The position numbers and the translations under genes are program-made. The notes beneath the pieces were generated by a model that saw only the letters and a list, made by a program, of their open reading frames with translations, had not been told where the DNA came from and did no database searches. DNA of 64,000 nucleotides from assembly GCA_028047635.1 (NCBI GenBank), contig JAOFXR010000004.1:32858-96857 (forward strand), in the 5' to 3' direction. The DNA is from Verrucomicrobiales bacterium. GTDB taxonomy: Bacteria; Verrucomicrobiota; Verrucomicrobiia; Verrucomicrobiales; DEV007. Below, in pieces: positions 8,491 through 17,165 of this stretch. How positions within the stretch are numbered: position 1 is the first letter of the stretch; each line of letters begins with the position of its first letter.

Positions 8491-10221
8491 ATGCAACATT
8501 CGATTCACCTGGCAATCGTCCTAACTTTTGCTCTCTCGTTTTCCGTGCGCGGAGACGAGTCCCCGTTGGCGCCCGGCTCAACGCTAGTGCCGATCGAAGG
8601 AGAATTCGAACTCGCCGACGGTCCTGCGTGGGATGGCTGGTCGCTCACGATTCCGGATCCCTTTGCCGAAAAAGCAAAACGCTTTGTCCCCTCCAAAAAC
8701 GAGTGGTCACCGAGCCTCTCCGGAAAGCGCCTCAGTGGAAGTTTCTACAATCACGGAAGTATCTACTTCGTCGACAATGGCAAAGCAACGATTCTCAAAC
8801 GTGACCGCGACGGGACGCTTGAAACTATTTTTCAGATCGACCTGGAATCTGACAAAACGAGAAAACCCAATGACCTTGCCGTCGACCGTTCGGGTGGCGT
8901 CTTCTTCACCCTGACGCGGGCGGGAGAAGTTGTCTATGTTCCGAAAGACGGCGAAGGCATCGTCGTAACCGCTAATGCGAAATCCGCTAATGGCCTCATC
9001 CTGAGCCCCGACGAAAGTATCCTCTACGTCTCGGAAGCCGGGCCTAAAAACATCCTCGCCTATGACGTGGGTGACAACGGAACGCTCACCAATCGCCGCA
9101 TATTTGCGAAAATGGATGACGGAGATCCCTCAGCCAAATCCGCCGACGGCATGACGATCGACCGGGCAGGTAACGTCTATTGTGCAGGCCCTGCTGACAT
9201 CTGGATATGGGCTCCTGACGGAACCCTGCTCGATAAAATCAACTGCCCCGAGCGACCCGTGAATTGCACCTTCGGAGGAAGCGATCTTCGGGATCTCTAC
9301 ATCACCGGCTTCGGTGGGCTCTACGTTCAACGCATGCGAATCTCCGGCGTTTCGCCACAACCTCCGGCATCGTGGTCAGAGAATGAAGCGAAGGCAAAGC
9401 CAAGCGTGACGCTTCCTGAAGGAGTCACTCCCCACCTCGATCTAACCTACGCTCAATACGGCACCCGCAAAATGCTCGCAGATATCTTTGTCCCGGGCGG
9501 CGACGGCCCTCACCCTTCCGTGGTCATTCTCCACGGAGGCGGCTGGCACAGTGGCGACAAAATGAAGTTCCGCGCGATGGGACTCGAACTGGCGAAACGC
9601 GGCTACGTCACGATGGCGGTCGCTTATCGACTCAGCGAAGAAGCCAAATTCCCCGCCAACATCCACGACTGTCATGCCGCAGTGCGCTTTCTGAGAGCGA
9701 ATGCGAAGACCTACCACGCAGATCCCGATCGTATCGGCGTCGTCGGTGGCTCTGCCGGCGGTCATCTCGCAGGTTTGCTCGCCACTTCATCCGACGTCGA
9801 TGCCTTGCAAGGCGATGGCGGAAATCTGGGAGTCTCTTCAGCGGTTCAGGCCGCAGTGGTCATGTCAGGCCCCATGGAGATCGCCACAGGAAATGTTGCC
9901 GAACGATCACTGATGGAGAACGCCCCGAAACCAAACGCGAGATGGCTCTTCGGAGGCAGTATCAAAGAGGTTCCCGAACTCTACGCCCTCGCCGATGCTC
10001 ATCAGAAAATTTCAAAAGACACTCCCCCGATTCTCTTTCAATACGGAGGCACCGAAGATCCCGAAAAGGTGGCCCCTTCCGTCGCGAAACTGAAAAAGGC
10101 AGGCGTTGCCACCAAGGTCCTATCGCACTACCCCGACGGGAAACACGGCTGCTGGAATCGCCATCCCTGGTTCATGCCCATGGTCGATGACATCGAGGCC
10201 TGGTTTAAGGAGTATTTGTAG
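8491..10221 (+). CDS. SMP-30/gluconolactonase-like domain fused to esterase domain
   Basis: 576 residues with a signal peptide (through SVRGDES). The N-terminal half, about 25-290, is a beta-propeller of the SMP-30/gluconolaconase/LRE type: RKPNDLAVDRSGGVFF, SANGLILSPDESILYVSE and SADGMTIDRAGNVYC are its metal-site repeats. The C-terminal half, about 305-576, is an alpha/beta hydrolase of the BD-FAE type: ILHGGGWHSGDK, nucleophile in GGSAGGHLAG, and a final DGKHGCW carrying the catalytic His. One protein could open a sugar lactone and remove an ester from the same substrate. It follows the sulfatase by 36 bp. The pairing of these domains is known in PVC bacteria; the substrate is not. Confidence 0.85.
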   Translation: MQHSIHLAIVLTFALSFSVRGDESPLAPGSTLVPIEGEFELADGPAWDGWSLTIPDPFAEKAKRFVPSKNEWSPSLSGKRLSGSFYNHGSIYFVDNGKATILKRDRDGTLETIFQIDLESDKTRKPNDLAVDRSGGVFFTLTRAGEVVYVPKDGEGIVVTANAKSANGLILSPDESILYVSEAGPKNILAYDVGDNGTLTNRRIFAKMDDGDPSAKSADGMTIDRAGNVYCAGPADIWIWAPDGTLLDKINCPERPVNCTFGGSDLRDLYITGFGGLYVQRMRISGVSPQPPASWSENEAKAKPSVTLPEGVTPHLDLTYAQYGTRKMLADIFVPGGDGPHPSVVILHGGGWHSGDKMKFRAMGLELAKRGYVTMAVAYRLSEEAKFPANIHDCHAAVRFLRANAKTYHADPDRIGVVGGSAGGHLAGLLATSSDVDALQGDGGNLGVSSAVQAAVVMSGPMEIATGNVAERSLMENAPKPNARWLFGGSIKEVPELYALADAHQKISKDTPPILFQYGGTEDPEKVAPSVAKLKKAGVATKVLSHYPDGKHGCWNRHPWFMPMVDDIEAWFKEYL

Positions 10222-10226
10222 AAGCA

Positions 10227-10886
10227 CTAGCGCTTTCTAAACTCTTGCGACAGAGGAGCCGTCCAAATGGAGAGGGAAATTGCTCCGCTTAACATCCAGG
10301 AAATAGCGTTAAAAAATCCGCCAATGGGTGACAACACCGCTGCCGGATAAAAAAGACAAGTGGACAGTCCGTAGGCGAGGATACCCGTATACAAATACTT
10401 CCCTATTATTAAACGTTTCAGCAGAAGTAATGAAGCGATACAGGAGAGGATTATGTATCCTGGATACACTTCATAGGCGATCATCCACAGGCCATCTGAT
10501 AACACAAAAGAATTAAGATATTCAAAAAATTTCACTCCGGGATCTGGATAGAAAACATCAGGGAACGCAGCGAAAATAATTAACGATGATATTTCGGCTA
10601 TGACGACCCAATCGAACCAATTAGCTTTCGCCCGATCCACTTGGACTTCAATTATTGGTTCGGTCTCACTCGAAGCGGACTTTGCCCCGTTTGCCGCCAC
10701 TATTTCCAGAGCCTCCTCTTGATCCTCCTCACTCACCTGGAGGCGAATCGCATTCTTTTGCCCACCAAGGAAGTTCCCTCCGAACCCATTCTCATCGAGA
10801 ACAACAGAGTCAATACCATGCGAACCCAACAAGGAAGCCATGAAATAGGCATCCTCCGACTTCGTGTATGTTTGAATCGTTTTCAC
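10227..10886 (-). CDS. Membrane protein with N-terminal DUF2007-like domain
   Basis: 220 residues from GTG 10886. This start is preferred because the protein then begins VKTIQTYTKSEDAYF, as DUF2007 proteins do, and leaves 16 bp after the upstream stop; a TTG at 10925 would overlap the upstream gene. The first 70 residues match DUF2007 (small cytosolic alpha-beta domain with ASLLGSHGIDSVVLDE), followed by about four hydrophobic helices. DUF2007 proteins are described as putative signal-transducing proteins; no biochemical role is known. It is encoded directly behind the dienelactone hydrolase and converges with the esterase fusion, 5 bp away. Confidence 0.7.
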   Translation of the reverse strand: MKTIQTYTKSEDAYFMASLLGSHGIDSVVLDENGFGGNFLGGQKNAIRLQVSEEDQEEALEIVAANGAKSASSETEPIIEVQVDRAKANWFDWVVIAEISSLIIFAAFPDVFYPDPGVKFFEYLNSFVLSDGLWMIAYEVYPGYIILSCIASLLLLKRLIIGKYLYTGILAYGLSTCLFYPAAVLSPIGGFFNAISWMLSGAISLSIWTAPLSQEFRKR

Positions 10887-10902
10887 AAATCTTGATCCCG
10901 CT

Positions 10903-11691
10903 TCACTTCTCAAAAATCCTCTCAAAGAACGCCCTCATCGCCTCCCACGACTTAGCATCAGCTTCCGCCTGATAGGCTGCGCCTTTTGAAGGATCATCAC
11001 CGGCAAACTTCTGAGTAAAGGCATGCACGGCATCCGGGTAAGCCGTGAAAGTGTAGGCGACATTCCCACCCAGCATCTCCGAGTGAAATGCGGCGACTTC
11101 ATCCACCGGGACGAAGGGATCAGCTGCCCCGTGAAGGGCGACCACTTCACAGACGATATTCTTAGCGTCTTCCGGCGTCAGTGTACTGAGCCCACCGTGA
11201 AAGCTGACGACGCCATCAATCGCGGCGCCGCTTCTCGCCAGCTCAAGGACTCCGGTGCCTCCAAAGCAATATCCGATTGCAGCGATTTGCTCCGTATCCG
11301 TCTGCGGCAGGCCTTTCAAAATGTTCAACCCATCAGTGAGTCGAGTTCGGTAGAGCGCTCGGTCGCCTTTGTATTTCCCGGCCATCTTTCCGGACTCCGG
11401 TGGCTGAGGGCGAATTCCTTTCCCGTAAATATCCAGAGCAAACACGTTGTAGCCCAACCCAGCGAGCATCTTTGCCCGCATCTTTTCATAGTCGGTGAGA
11501 CCGGTCCATTGATGCGATATCAGAATCGAAGGACGCTTCCCCTCGACACTGTCGTCGTAAGCGTGCCAGCCTTCACAGGTCGCGCCGGCAGATTCATACT
11601 CAATCGCAGCGCCAACGACTTCCGCCCTGACAAAACCACCAGATAATAATAAGAGAGCACCGAGAGCGAGTGAAAATGAGATTCTTTTCAT
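10903..11691 (-). CDS. Secreted dienelactone hydrolase family protein
   Basis: 262 residues with a signal peptide (through GFVRAEV). Dienelactone hydrolase signature: nucleophile Cys142 in GYCFGG, HGAADPFVP with the Asp, and DAVHAF with the His. The family hydrolyses lactones or small esters; DLH itself acts in chlorocatechol breakdown, but secreted members in glycan-degrading bacteria have no fixed substrate. Start ATG at 11691 is followed at once by the signal peptide. The gene is the first of a two-gene unit with the DUF2007 membrane protein. Confidence 0.85.
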   Translation of the reverse strand: MKRISFSLALGALLLLSGGFVRAEVVGAAIEYESAGATCEGWHAYDDSVEGKRPSILISHQWTGLTDYEKMRAKMLAGLGYNVFALDIYGKGIRPQPPESGKMAGKYKGDRALYRTRLTDGLNILKGLPQTDTEQIAAIGYCFGGTGVLELARSGAAIDGVVSFHGGLSTLTPEDAKNIVCEVVALHGAADPFVPVDEVAAFHSEMLGGNVAYTFTAYPDAVHAFTQKFAGDDPSKGAAYQAEADAKSWEAMRAFFERIFEK

Positions 11692-11729
11692 GTGGTAAGT
11701 TACGAGATAAATATCAGAAAGGTCAGCGA

Positions 11730-13001
11730 TTATTCAAGCGTTTCCAGATAGTTCGGAATCGAAACGCCAAGATCCGATTCCCGATTCGCGACGTCATTCG
11801 CGTTAACGGGAACTTCGTTCTTTTCTGCCTCAGAAGCCGACTCGATGTATCGCCGTAACGGCGTTCTGTTGTCGTCTAGGTCAACAGGCCGCCCCGTCTT
11901 TTCTCCCAGCCAAACTTCGAGGGCATCGAGATATTGAAACCCATCTTCCAAAGTTGGCTCAATCGAGGTTCCTTCGTTGAAATCATTCCAAGTCACTAAC
12001 TGAATCATTTCCGGACCGTGCCACGAAGCCCTTTCAAAAGTGTCTTTGAACAGCGACAGCCCCGCCCCGGGAGTGACTCGACTTCCATTCCCCCAACCGT
12101 TCACTCCGCTATCATTGAATTCGGGAGAAGCCATCGTGACAAAAAACTTGAGATTCCCCTCTTCAATTCGCTTTCTCGAAGCCTCCGCAAAATGAGCGAT
12201 GTGCTGCTCGTCTCTGGTGAACCACAAATACCTGCCTCCGATCGTCGGGTGATATTCTTCATCGTTGTTCTGACGCACGTAGGAGACGGGGAAAGGCAGG
12301 TCAGCAAAAATGCGTTTCCATTCCTCCGGCAGGATATTTTTTTTACCCAGTGCATCTTCGCCCCAATAGTTGAACTGAAATACTACCGGCTCATCGGCTC
12401 GCCTGAGATACCCCGGATGAGAGGCATACTTTTCAAGGAGGTAAGAAAGATCTTCTGTCGCTGTTTTCACGATCTCATCGCGAGAGCCGGGATTTCGAAA
12501 CGGCGGCCAGCTGATCTTTTCCTCATAGGCGAGAGAGATTTTAATCCCCACGGCTTCAGCGAGATCGAGCAACTTTGGAATGACATGATCGGTCTCGGAT
12601 CCGGGCCCGTACCAAATCACAATCATTGCCTGAATCCCCGCTGCTTTTGCTGTCTCGAAATGATAGCGAATCACTGATTCCCGACGGGAGGTGTAAGGAC
12701 CTATGAGCGGATACTTCGTCGCCGCGATGTCACGCAGTCCGTTTTCTTTTCGAGTCTCAGGAGCGTGCTGTATTGAAGCACCCTGCCAGCCCCAGTGCTT
12801 CCAACCGGTTTCCGGAGCCGAGCTTGTCTCAGGATTGTTGAACCACGGCATATAATGCGCTGCAATCACGGGGGATTCGCCTTCGACATTCCACAATACC
12901 CTCTTAACGGCGACCTGATCTTCCCCGCAGGAAACGCCCGCAAAGAGTAACCATCCGCAAATCAGCCAACGAAAGCGGTTTTCCAAAATCTGAATTCTCA
13001 T
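11730..13001 (-). CDS. GH99/GH71-like secreted glycosidase
   Basis: 423 residues from ATG 13001, which is preceded by a good GGGGAAGG ribosome-binding site; an upstream GTG at 13049 would add 16 unhelpful residues. Signal peptide ends near GVSCGED. The fold signature is that of endo-alpha-mannosidase-like GH99 and related GH71 proteins: AAHYMPWF near the N-terminus, IGPYTSRRESVIRYHFETA, AMIVIWYGPG and, near the C-terminus, TWNDFNEGTSIEP. Such enzymes cut alpha-linked glycans in the interior of the chain. The exact catalytic acids were not assigned. It is transcribed towards the dienelactone hydrolase. Confidence 0.75.
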   Translation of the reverse strand: MRIQILENRFRWLICGWLLFAGVSCGEDQVAVKRVLWNVEGESPVIAAHYMPWFNNPETSSAPETGWKHWGWQGASIQHAPETRKENGLRDIAATKYPLIGPYTSRRESVIRYHFETAKAAGIQAMIVIWYGPGSETDHVIPKLLDLAEAVGIKISLAYEEKISWPPFRNPGSRDEIVKTATEDLSYLLEKYASHPGYLRRADEPVVFQFNYWGEDALGKKNILPEEWKRIFADLPFPVSYVRQNNDEEYHPTIGGRYLWFTRDEQHIAHFAEASRKRIEEGNLKFFVTMASPEFNDSGVNGWGNGSRVTPGAGLSLFKDTFERASWHGPEMIQLVTWNDFNEGTSIEPTLEDGFQYLDALEVWLGEKTGRPVDLDDNRTPLRRYIESASEAEKNEVPVNANDVANRESDLGVSIPNYLETLE

Positions 13002-13077
13002 AGGATGTCGCCTTCCCCTTCGGGACAAAGCTATCTCACTCTTTATCACTTCTCTCCCTTTTCCGAAAGCGCATCAT

Positions 13078-14025
13078 ATGAATATAAAAACCATCTCACT
13101 TCTCTCGGTTTCACTGCTTCTCTTCGGAACCCCTGCCTTTGGGCAAAAGGCTGCGAAGAAACCGGCTGTCCGCGCCTACGACAAATCAGTTCCCCAACCG
13201 ACACAGTCCGAAGTTCGTTACGGGGATCACGAGCGTCACGTTCTGGATTTCTGGCAGGCTAAATCCGATAACCCCACACCCGTCGCTTTTGTGATTCACG
13301 GCGGTGGCTGGTCCGGTGGAAGCAAGGAACGCCTCCATCGTTTCGCGGATCCCAATGCCCTTTTAAAAGCAGGCATTTCCGTGGTCGCGATCAACTATCG
13401 CTACGTGAAACAGGCCGGTGACATGACGCCTCCAGTGAAAGCCCCGTTGCACGATGCTGCGAGGGCGCTGCAGTTCGTGCGGAGCAAATCGACTGAGTGG
13501 AACCTGGACAGGGAACGTATCGGTGCGGCAGGTGGCTCAGCGGGTGCCTGCTCTTCGCTCTGGCTCGCCTTCCACGATGACCTCGCCGATGCCAAAAGCA
13601 GCGATCCGGTCGCAAAAGAATCCTCTCGCCTCTGGTGCGCCGCGGTGACCGGAGCGCAGACGTCACTTGAACCGGCGCAGATGAAAGAGTGGACTCCCAA
13701 CAGCCGATACGGTGGACACGCCTTCGGAATCAACGGGTTTGCAGCCTTCCTTGAAAAGCGTAAAACGATCCTCCCATGGATCGAGGAATACTCCCCCTAT
13801 GCCCTCGTCAGCAGTGACGATCCACCCGTTTTTCTGACCTACTCGACTCCTCCCGCCATCGGCGAAACCAAAAAGGATCCGACTCACACGTCTAACTTTG
13901 GGGTATAACTCCAAGAGCACTGCAAAGAAATTGGAGTCGCCTGCACTCTCGTTTATCCCGACGCACCAGATGGAGACGGGCAGACCGCAACCGACTTCCT
14001 CATCAAAACTCTCAACGCCAAGTGA
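13078..14025 (+). pseudogene. BD-FAE-like alpha/beta hydrolase broken by an in-frame TAA
   Basis: The frame from ATG 13078 codes for a signal peptide and an esterase of the BD-FAE/carboxylesterase type: VIHGGGWSGGSKER, GGSAGACSSLWLAF (nucleophile) and EYSPYALVSSDDPPVFL with the Asp region. It stops at TAA 13906-13908, just before the segment that carries the catalytic His. Past the stop the same frame continues for 38 sensible codons (LQEHCKEIGVACTLVYP...) to TGA 14023-14025, as homologues do. One base change, AAA to TAA, explains it. The 276-residue product lacks the last strand and helix, so it is probably inactive. TAA is not a selenocysteine codon, so recoding is unlikely. Confidence 0.75.
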
Positions 14026-14133
14026 GCAATCACGGTTCCGCGATTACTTCACATTTTCCTTATTCGATCACGAGCGGCTTAGAGGTGGAGCAAGCTCAAT
14101 CTCTCAACGAACCAATTAAGATGGGATCGCTCC

Positions 14134-15450
14134 CTATTGAAACTCGATCTGAAGACCTTCCCCCCGCCACGCTTTAGCGAGTTCTTCCTGCAACGCTTCG
14201 TAACTTCGCCCGCGAAGGAGATGCTCTTCCTGTGCCGCTTTCGCAGCCTCTCGATCACTTGAGGTCAGTGCTTTCAGGAATTCGACGAGATGAGCAGCAT
14301 CCCCTTCCCCGTCGAGCCGTAAAAAATAATAGGCGAGAATGTTAGCACTGTTGTAGTTCATACCACCCGTTCCGGCAGACAACTCGCTCGCCCATTCAGA
14401 ACTCGAAATATTCATAAGTTTTTCGAGATTTAACATTCGAAACTCACGCCCGCGCCCGCGGGTTACCTCTTCTGAGATTGCCCGATTCATCGAACTAAGC
14501 TTGAAACGCCCGTTATCGTAAGTTTGCGAAGAGACAAACTCAGCAATGCCTTCGGAGAGCCAGGTAGGCATCGGAGTGGCGAGCCAACGCATCATGACCT
14601 GGTGAACGATCTCGTGAGTGAGGGTTGTGCTGCGCTTTTTCGAATCGACGACAAATCTCGTCCCCGTGTATTCAACCCCAAGATTGGGAAGCGGCACTTT
14701 GATCATCCCGCTCATTTCATTTCCTCGCCGACGCCACGAGAACATACCGCCACTCCCCTCCATGCCGCCATCCTCGTAATAGTCGTCTTTAGTCATGTAA
14801 AGCCGAGTCTGATAGTAGCCGTTAGCACTGGGGCTGGGGGCAAGGCCGAGCGGCATTTGATCGACAAAGTTGTAGGAAGCCTCAAAGATTCTCGCGAATT
14901 CACGCACCACGCTGGTGGACAATTTATCAGGAGAGTGAAACTCAAAATGCGGAGTGCGATAGATGAAGTTCTCTTCCGAATCATCAGAACTCGATGAACT
15001 ACCCTCCTCCTCATCATCGTCCTCATCGTCTTCACTTTCTCCCTCCTCCGGTTCAGCGCCGGGTTCCACTTCCTCAATTTGGTCTACCTCTAATTCAGCA
15101 ACGACATATTGCGGCCAAACACCCAATTCGAGTTCTTCAAAATCACCGAGAACCGGAGCGACTTTACCCGCGCGGTCCCCGTCTTTAGCAGGTTTCATTT
15201 TTTCGCCCGAACTCTTTAACCATTCTTTCGCAAAAAGCTGGTCAGCTTCCGCAAATCGTGAAAGCGGCAATTCAAACGTCCCCCGATCAGTTTTTAAAGT
15301 GACGGTATCCCCTTCAAGAGCCAGAATTTCGCCGTCGATTGATTTGCCATCTGAGCTGGTCCATCGACGAGACTCGGCATGCGCGAACAGCGTGAAACTT
15401 GAAAGAACAAAAATAGCAAAAAGTAAGGAATGTCTCATCACCGCCACCAT
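14134..15450 (-). CDS. SHD1-domain protein with DUF1570-type metallopeptidase
   Basis: 438 residues (ATG 15438 is an alternative start) with a signal peptide. Residues 27-75 form an SHD1 domain (RRWTSSDGKSIDGEIL...LPLSRFAEADQ). A linker at 126-160 is extremely acidic and Ser-rich (EDDEDDDEEEG, SSSSS). Then a zinc peptidase-like domain with H279-E280-x-x-H283 (HEIVHQ) and downstream acidic residues in WLSEGIAEF near 300-304, the gluzincin pattern of DUF1570. It should act outside the cytoplasm, as a protease or as an inactive relative. No operon partner is evident; the next gene on this strand is 165 bp upstream. Confidence 0.8.
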   Translation of the reverse strand: MVAVMRHSLLFAIFVLSSFTLFAHAESRRWTSSDGKSIDGEILALEGDTVTLKTDRGTFELPLSRFAEADQLFAKEWLKSSGEKMKPAKDGDRAGKVAPVLGDFEELELGVWPQYVVAELEVDQIEEVEPGAEPEEGESEDDEDDDEEEGSSSSSDDSEENFIYRTPHFEFHSPDKLSTSVVREFARIFEASYNFVDQMPLGLAPSPSANGYYQTRLYMTKDDYYEDGGMEGSGGMFSWRRRGNEMSGMIKVPLPNLGVEYTGTRFVVDSKKRSTTLTHEIVHQVMMRWLATPMPTWLSEGIAEFVSSQTYDNGRFKLSSMNRAISEEVTRGRGREFRMLNLEKLMNISSSEWASELSAGTGGMNYNSANILAYYFLRLDGEGDAAHLVEFLKALTSSDREAAKAAQEEHLLRGRSYEALQEELAKAWRGEGLQIEFQ

Positions 15451-15615
15451 AGACGTAGACCCGCCAATTTAGCATCCTAAATATACGTTGTTTGTGCGCC
15501 TGTCTGGCCCACGAGGTAATCCTCCGCCGGAGATTTCTAAAGCACACTATTGGGATCGCCTGGACACAAAAATGCCTCCAGCGACTACTCATCACCGAAG
15601 GCATCAAAGAATTGA

Positions 15616-16146
15616 CTACTTTTTGTCGACTTCCAACTCTTCGAGAGTCGCGGCAATCTGCTCACCATGAGACCCGGCTTTCACCCCGGTCTCCATGTGA
15701 AGAATCTTCCCGTCCTTGCCGATATAGACAGTAACACGCCCCGAGTTCTTTTTGTTTCCGCTAATGAGCCCATAATCCGTCGCGGTTTCGCGCTCAGGAT
15801 CGCTCAGAATCGGATAATCAAGATCCAGTGACTCAGCAAATTTCTTATTGGTTTCCGCGTCGTCGCAACTTGCAGCGAAGTAAGCAACGTCGAACTCCCG
15901 AATCTTCTCGCCACTCTCACGGAGCGACTTGCATTCGGCTGTTCATCCACCCGTAAAGGCTTTGGGAAACCAGGCGACTACAACCGCCTGCTTCCCTTTA
16001 AAATCGGACAACTTGTAGGTCTCGCCATCGCTTCCCTCAAGGGAGAAGCCCGGCGCTTTATCACCGACTTCGAGGTCGGCTTGTGCATTGGTCGCCACAA
16101 AAGCCATTCCAAGAAGGAGGCCTGCCGCGAGGATTGTTTTTTTCAT
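15616..16146 (-). CDS. Selenocysteine-type secreted peroxiredoxin (in-frame UGA)
   Basis: 176 residues if UGA at 15945-15943 is read as selenocysteine (residue 68). Start ATG 16146 gives a signal peptide (MKKTILAAGLLLGMAF). The N-terminus LEVGDKAPGFSLEGSDGETY is a peroxiredoxin/BCP start. The active-site segment reads VAWFPKAFTGG-UGA-TAECKSLRE; BCP-type peroxiredoxins have TPGC here, the peroxidatic Cys, so the UGA sits exactly on the catalytic residue. The frame continues 108 codons with typical features: C72, AASCDDAETNKKFAE (C94), YPILSDPERETATDYGL, VTVYIGKDGKI, to TAG at 15618. A stem-loop follows the UGA by about 15 nt. Role: reduction of peroxides in the periplasm. Alternative: a nonsense mutation of a Cys codon, TGC or TGT to TGA. 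Selenocysteine is preferred because of position and downstream hairpin. Confidence 0.82.
15908..15927 (-). promoter_or_regulatory. Candidate SECIS hairpin of the peroxiredoxin
   Basis: On the minus strand, 15 nt after UGA, TCGCTC pairs with GAG and CGA across a five-base CGTGA loop (a TGG bulge separates the right-hand pairs); an alternative pairing is TCGC with GCGA. Bacterial SECIS elements are stem-loops inside the coding region shortly after UGA, with a small loop containing G. Distance and size fit; the stem is imperfect and was drawn by eye. Confidence 0.45.
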
Positions 16147-16256
16147 AATAAAGTTCAAGTATTGAGAGCAATCATGTCGACTACTTTAGAAGAATAGGAA
16201 TTTCAAAACTAATTGTCGATCCTGTCTTGTTAACTGATCCGCGTTTTTTCTTTTTT

Positions 16257-17051
16257 CTACTCCCCCACATTCGAGCTGAGCTCATCTCTGGCGGCATCCA
16301 TCAAAGGGGCAAAATCACTATTTTTCAAAAGCCGGTCAACGATCTGACGCGCAAGCTGCTGCCCGGCTTCGCTGTCACTGGGATAGTGAACGCCGGCTAT
16401 TTCGCGGTTTTGAGCGATCTGCGCGGCATCACGGATAAGTTGATCACCTTGCTCCGGAACCAGCTCCATGAGCAAATAGGCAAGCAAATGAGCCTGTGTC
16501 GCATGCCCGCTGGGATAGGCAGGATGCCCAGGCACAACAATCGAGGGAATGATATCGGTCGCAAGATGATTTGGTCGCGCTCGGTTGAAAGAAGCCTTCA
16601 TCTGAAAAACGATCAGCTCCATTTCGCGTTGCGCCGCATCAAGCATTCGTTTCGTTGCCGGGCGACTGGGAGCAGCCACCTGGATTTTACTCATCTCGAA
16701 CCCACCCAGCTTCATCCCTGAAACTTTGATTTGCTGTTCGATGTCCGCTTTCTGTTTCTCAGTGCGTTGCGACTGCAGTTCTCTGAGATACGCAAGTTCT
16801 GCGGCGGTTCGTTCCGAACTGTTGTCCGGAGGGTGAGGCAACTTAATCACTTCCTTCCAGTCGCCGATGTATACAGGCGATCCTGAAAGATACTTCTTCA
16901 GCTTCGGGTCAAACGAAGCGCTATCCGTGAATTGCAGCCCATCAACCGCAGGATCCTGCCCCGCCCCTGAGAGGTGACGAATCGACTCAGAATCGCCTGC
17001 CTTGAGGCCGCCTGCCAGCAAAGTTAGAATGAAAAGAATGGTGATTCTCAT
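16257..17051 (-). CDS. PAP2-family acid phosphatase-like protein
   Basis: 264 residues from ATG 17051, preceded closely by GAGGA; a TTG three codons upstream is less likely. Signal peptide ends near GGLKAGDS. All three PAP2 (class A non-specific acid phosphatase/haloperoxidase) motifs are present in order: KASFNRARP, YPSGHAT with the catalytic His, and NREIAGVHYPSD. The enzyme should remove phosphate from small organic phosphomonoesters in the periplasm. It is divergent from the RexA-like gene; a perfect dyad lies between the two starts. Confidence 0.87.
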   Translation of the reverse strand: MRITILFILTLLAGGLKAGDSESIRHLSGAGQDPAVDGLQFTDSASFDPKLKKYLSGSPVYIGDWKEVIKLPHPPDNSSERTAAELAYLRELQSQRTEKQKADIEQQIKVSGMKLGGFEMSKIQVAAPSRPATKRMLDAAQREMELIVFQMKASFNRARPNHLATDIIPSIVVPGHPAYPSGHATQAHLLAYLLMELVPEQGDQLIRDAAQIAQNREIAGVHYPSDSEAGQQLARQIVDRLLKNSDFAPLMDAARDELSSNVGE

Positions 17052-17083
17052 ATTCCTCAATTAAACACCAGAGGCTCCGAACA

Positions 17084-17109
17084 ATGCAATCAAAGGCTTT
17101 TGATTGCAT
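17084..17109. promoter_or_regulatory. Perfect 11-bp inverted repeat between divergent genes
   Basis: ATGCAATCAAA at 17084-17094, GGCT, then TTTGATTGCAT at 17099-17109. It sits 33 bp before the PAP2 start on one strand and 57 bp before the RexA-like start on the other, which is where an operator for both promoters would be. A few T residues follow on the plus strand, so a terminator-like hairpin is also possible, but there is no gene ending here. Confidence 0.6.
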
Positions 17110-17165
17110 TCATTTTTCAGGAAGGATTTGACCCGTTTGAGGTTCTCGTTTACGGGCCACATCCC

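Noticed and set aside
12018..12677. 219-codon plus-strand open frame
   Set aside because: Antisense to the GH99-like gene, whose motifs are unmistakable.
15943..16158. Peroxiredoxin as a plain truncated pseudogene
   Set aside because: The stop sits exactly on the catalytic Cys, and 108 conserved codons and a hairpin follow; Sec is the better reading.
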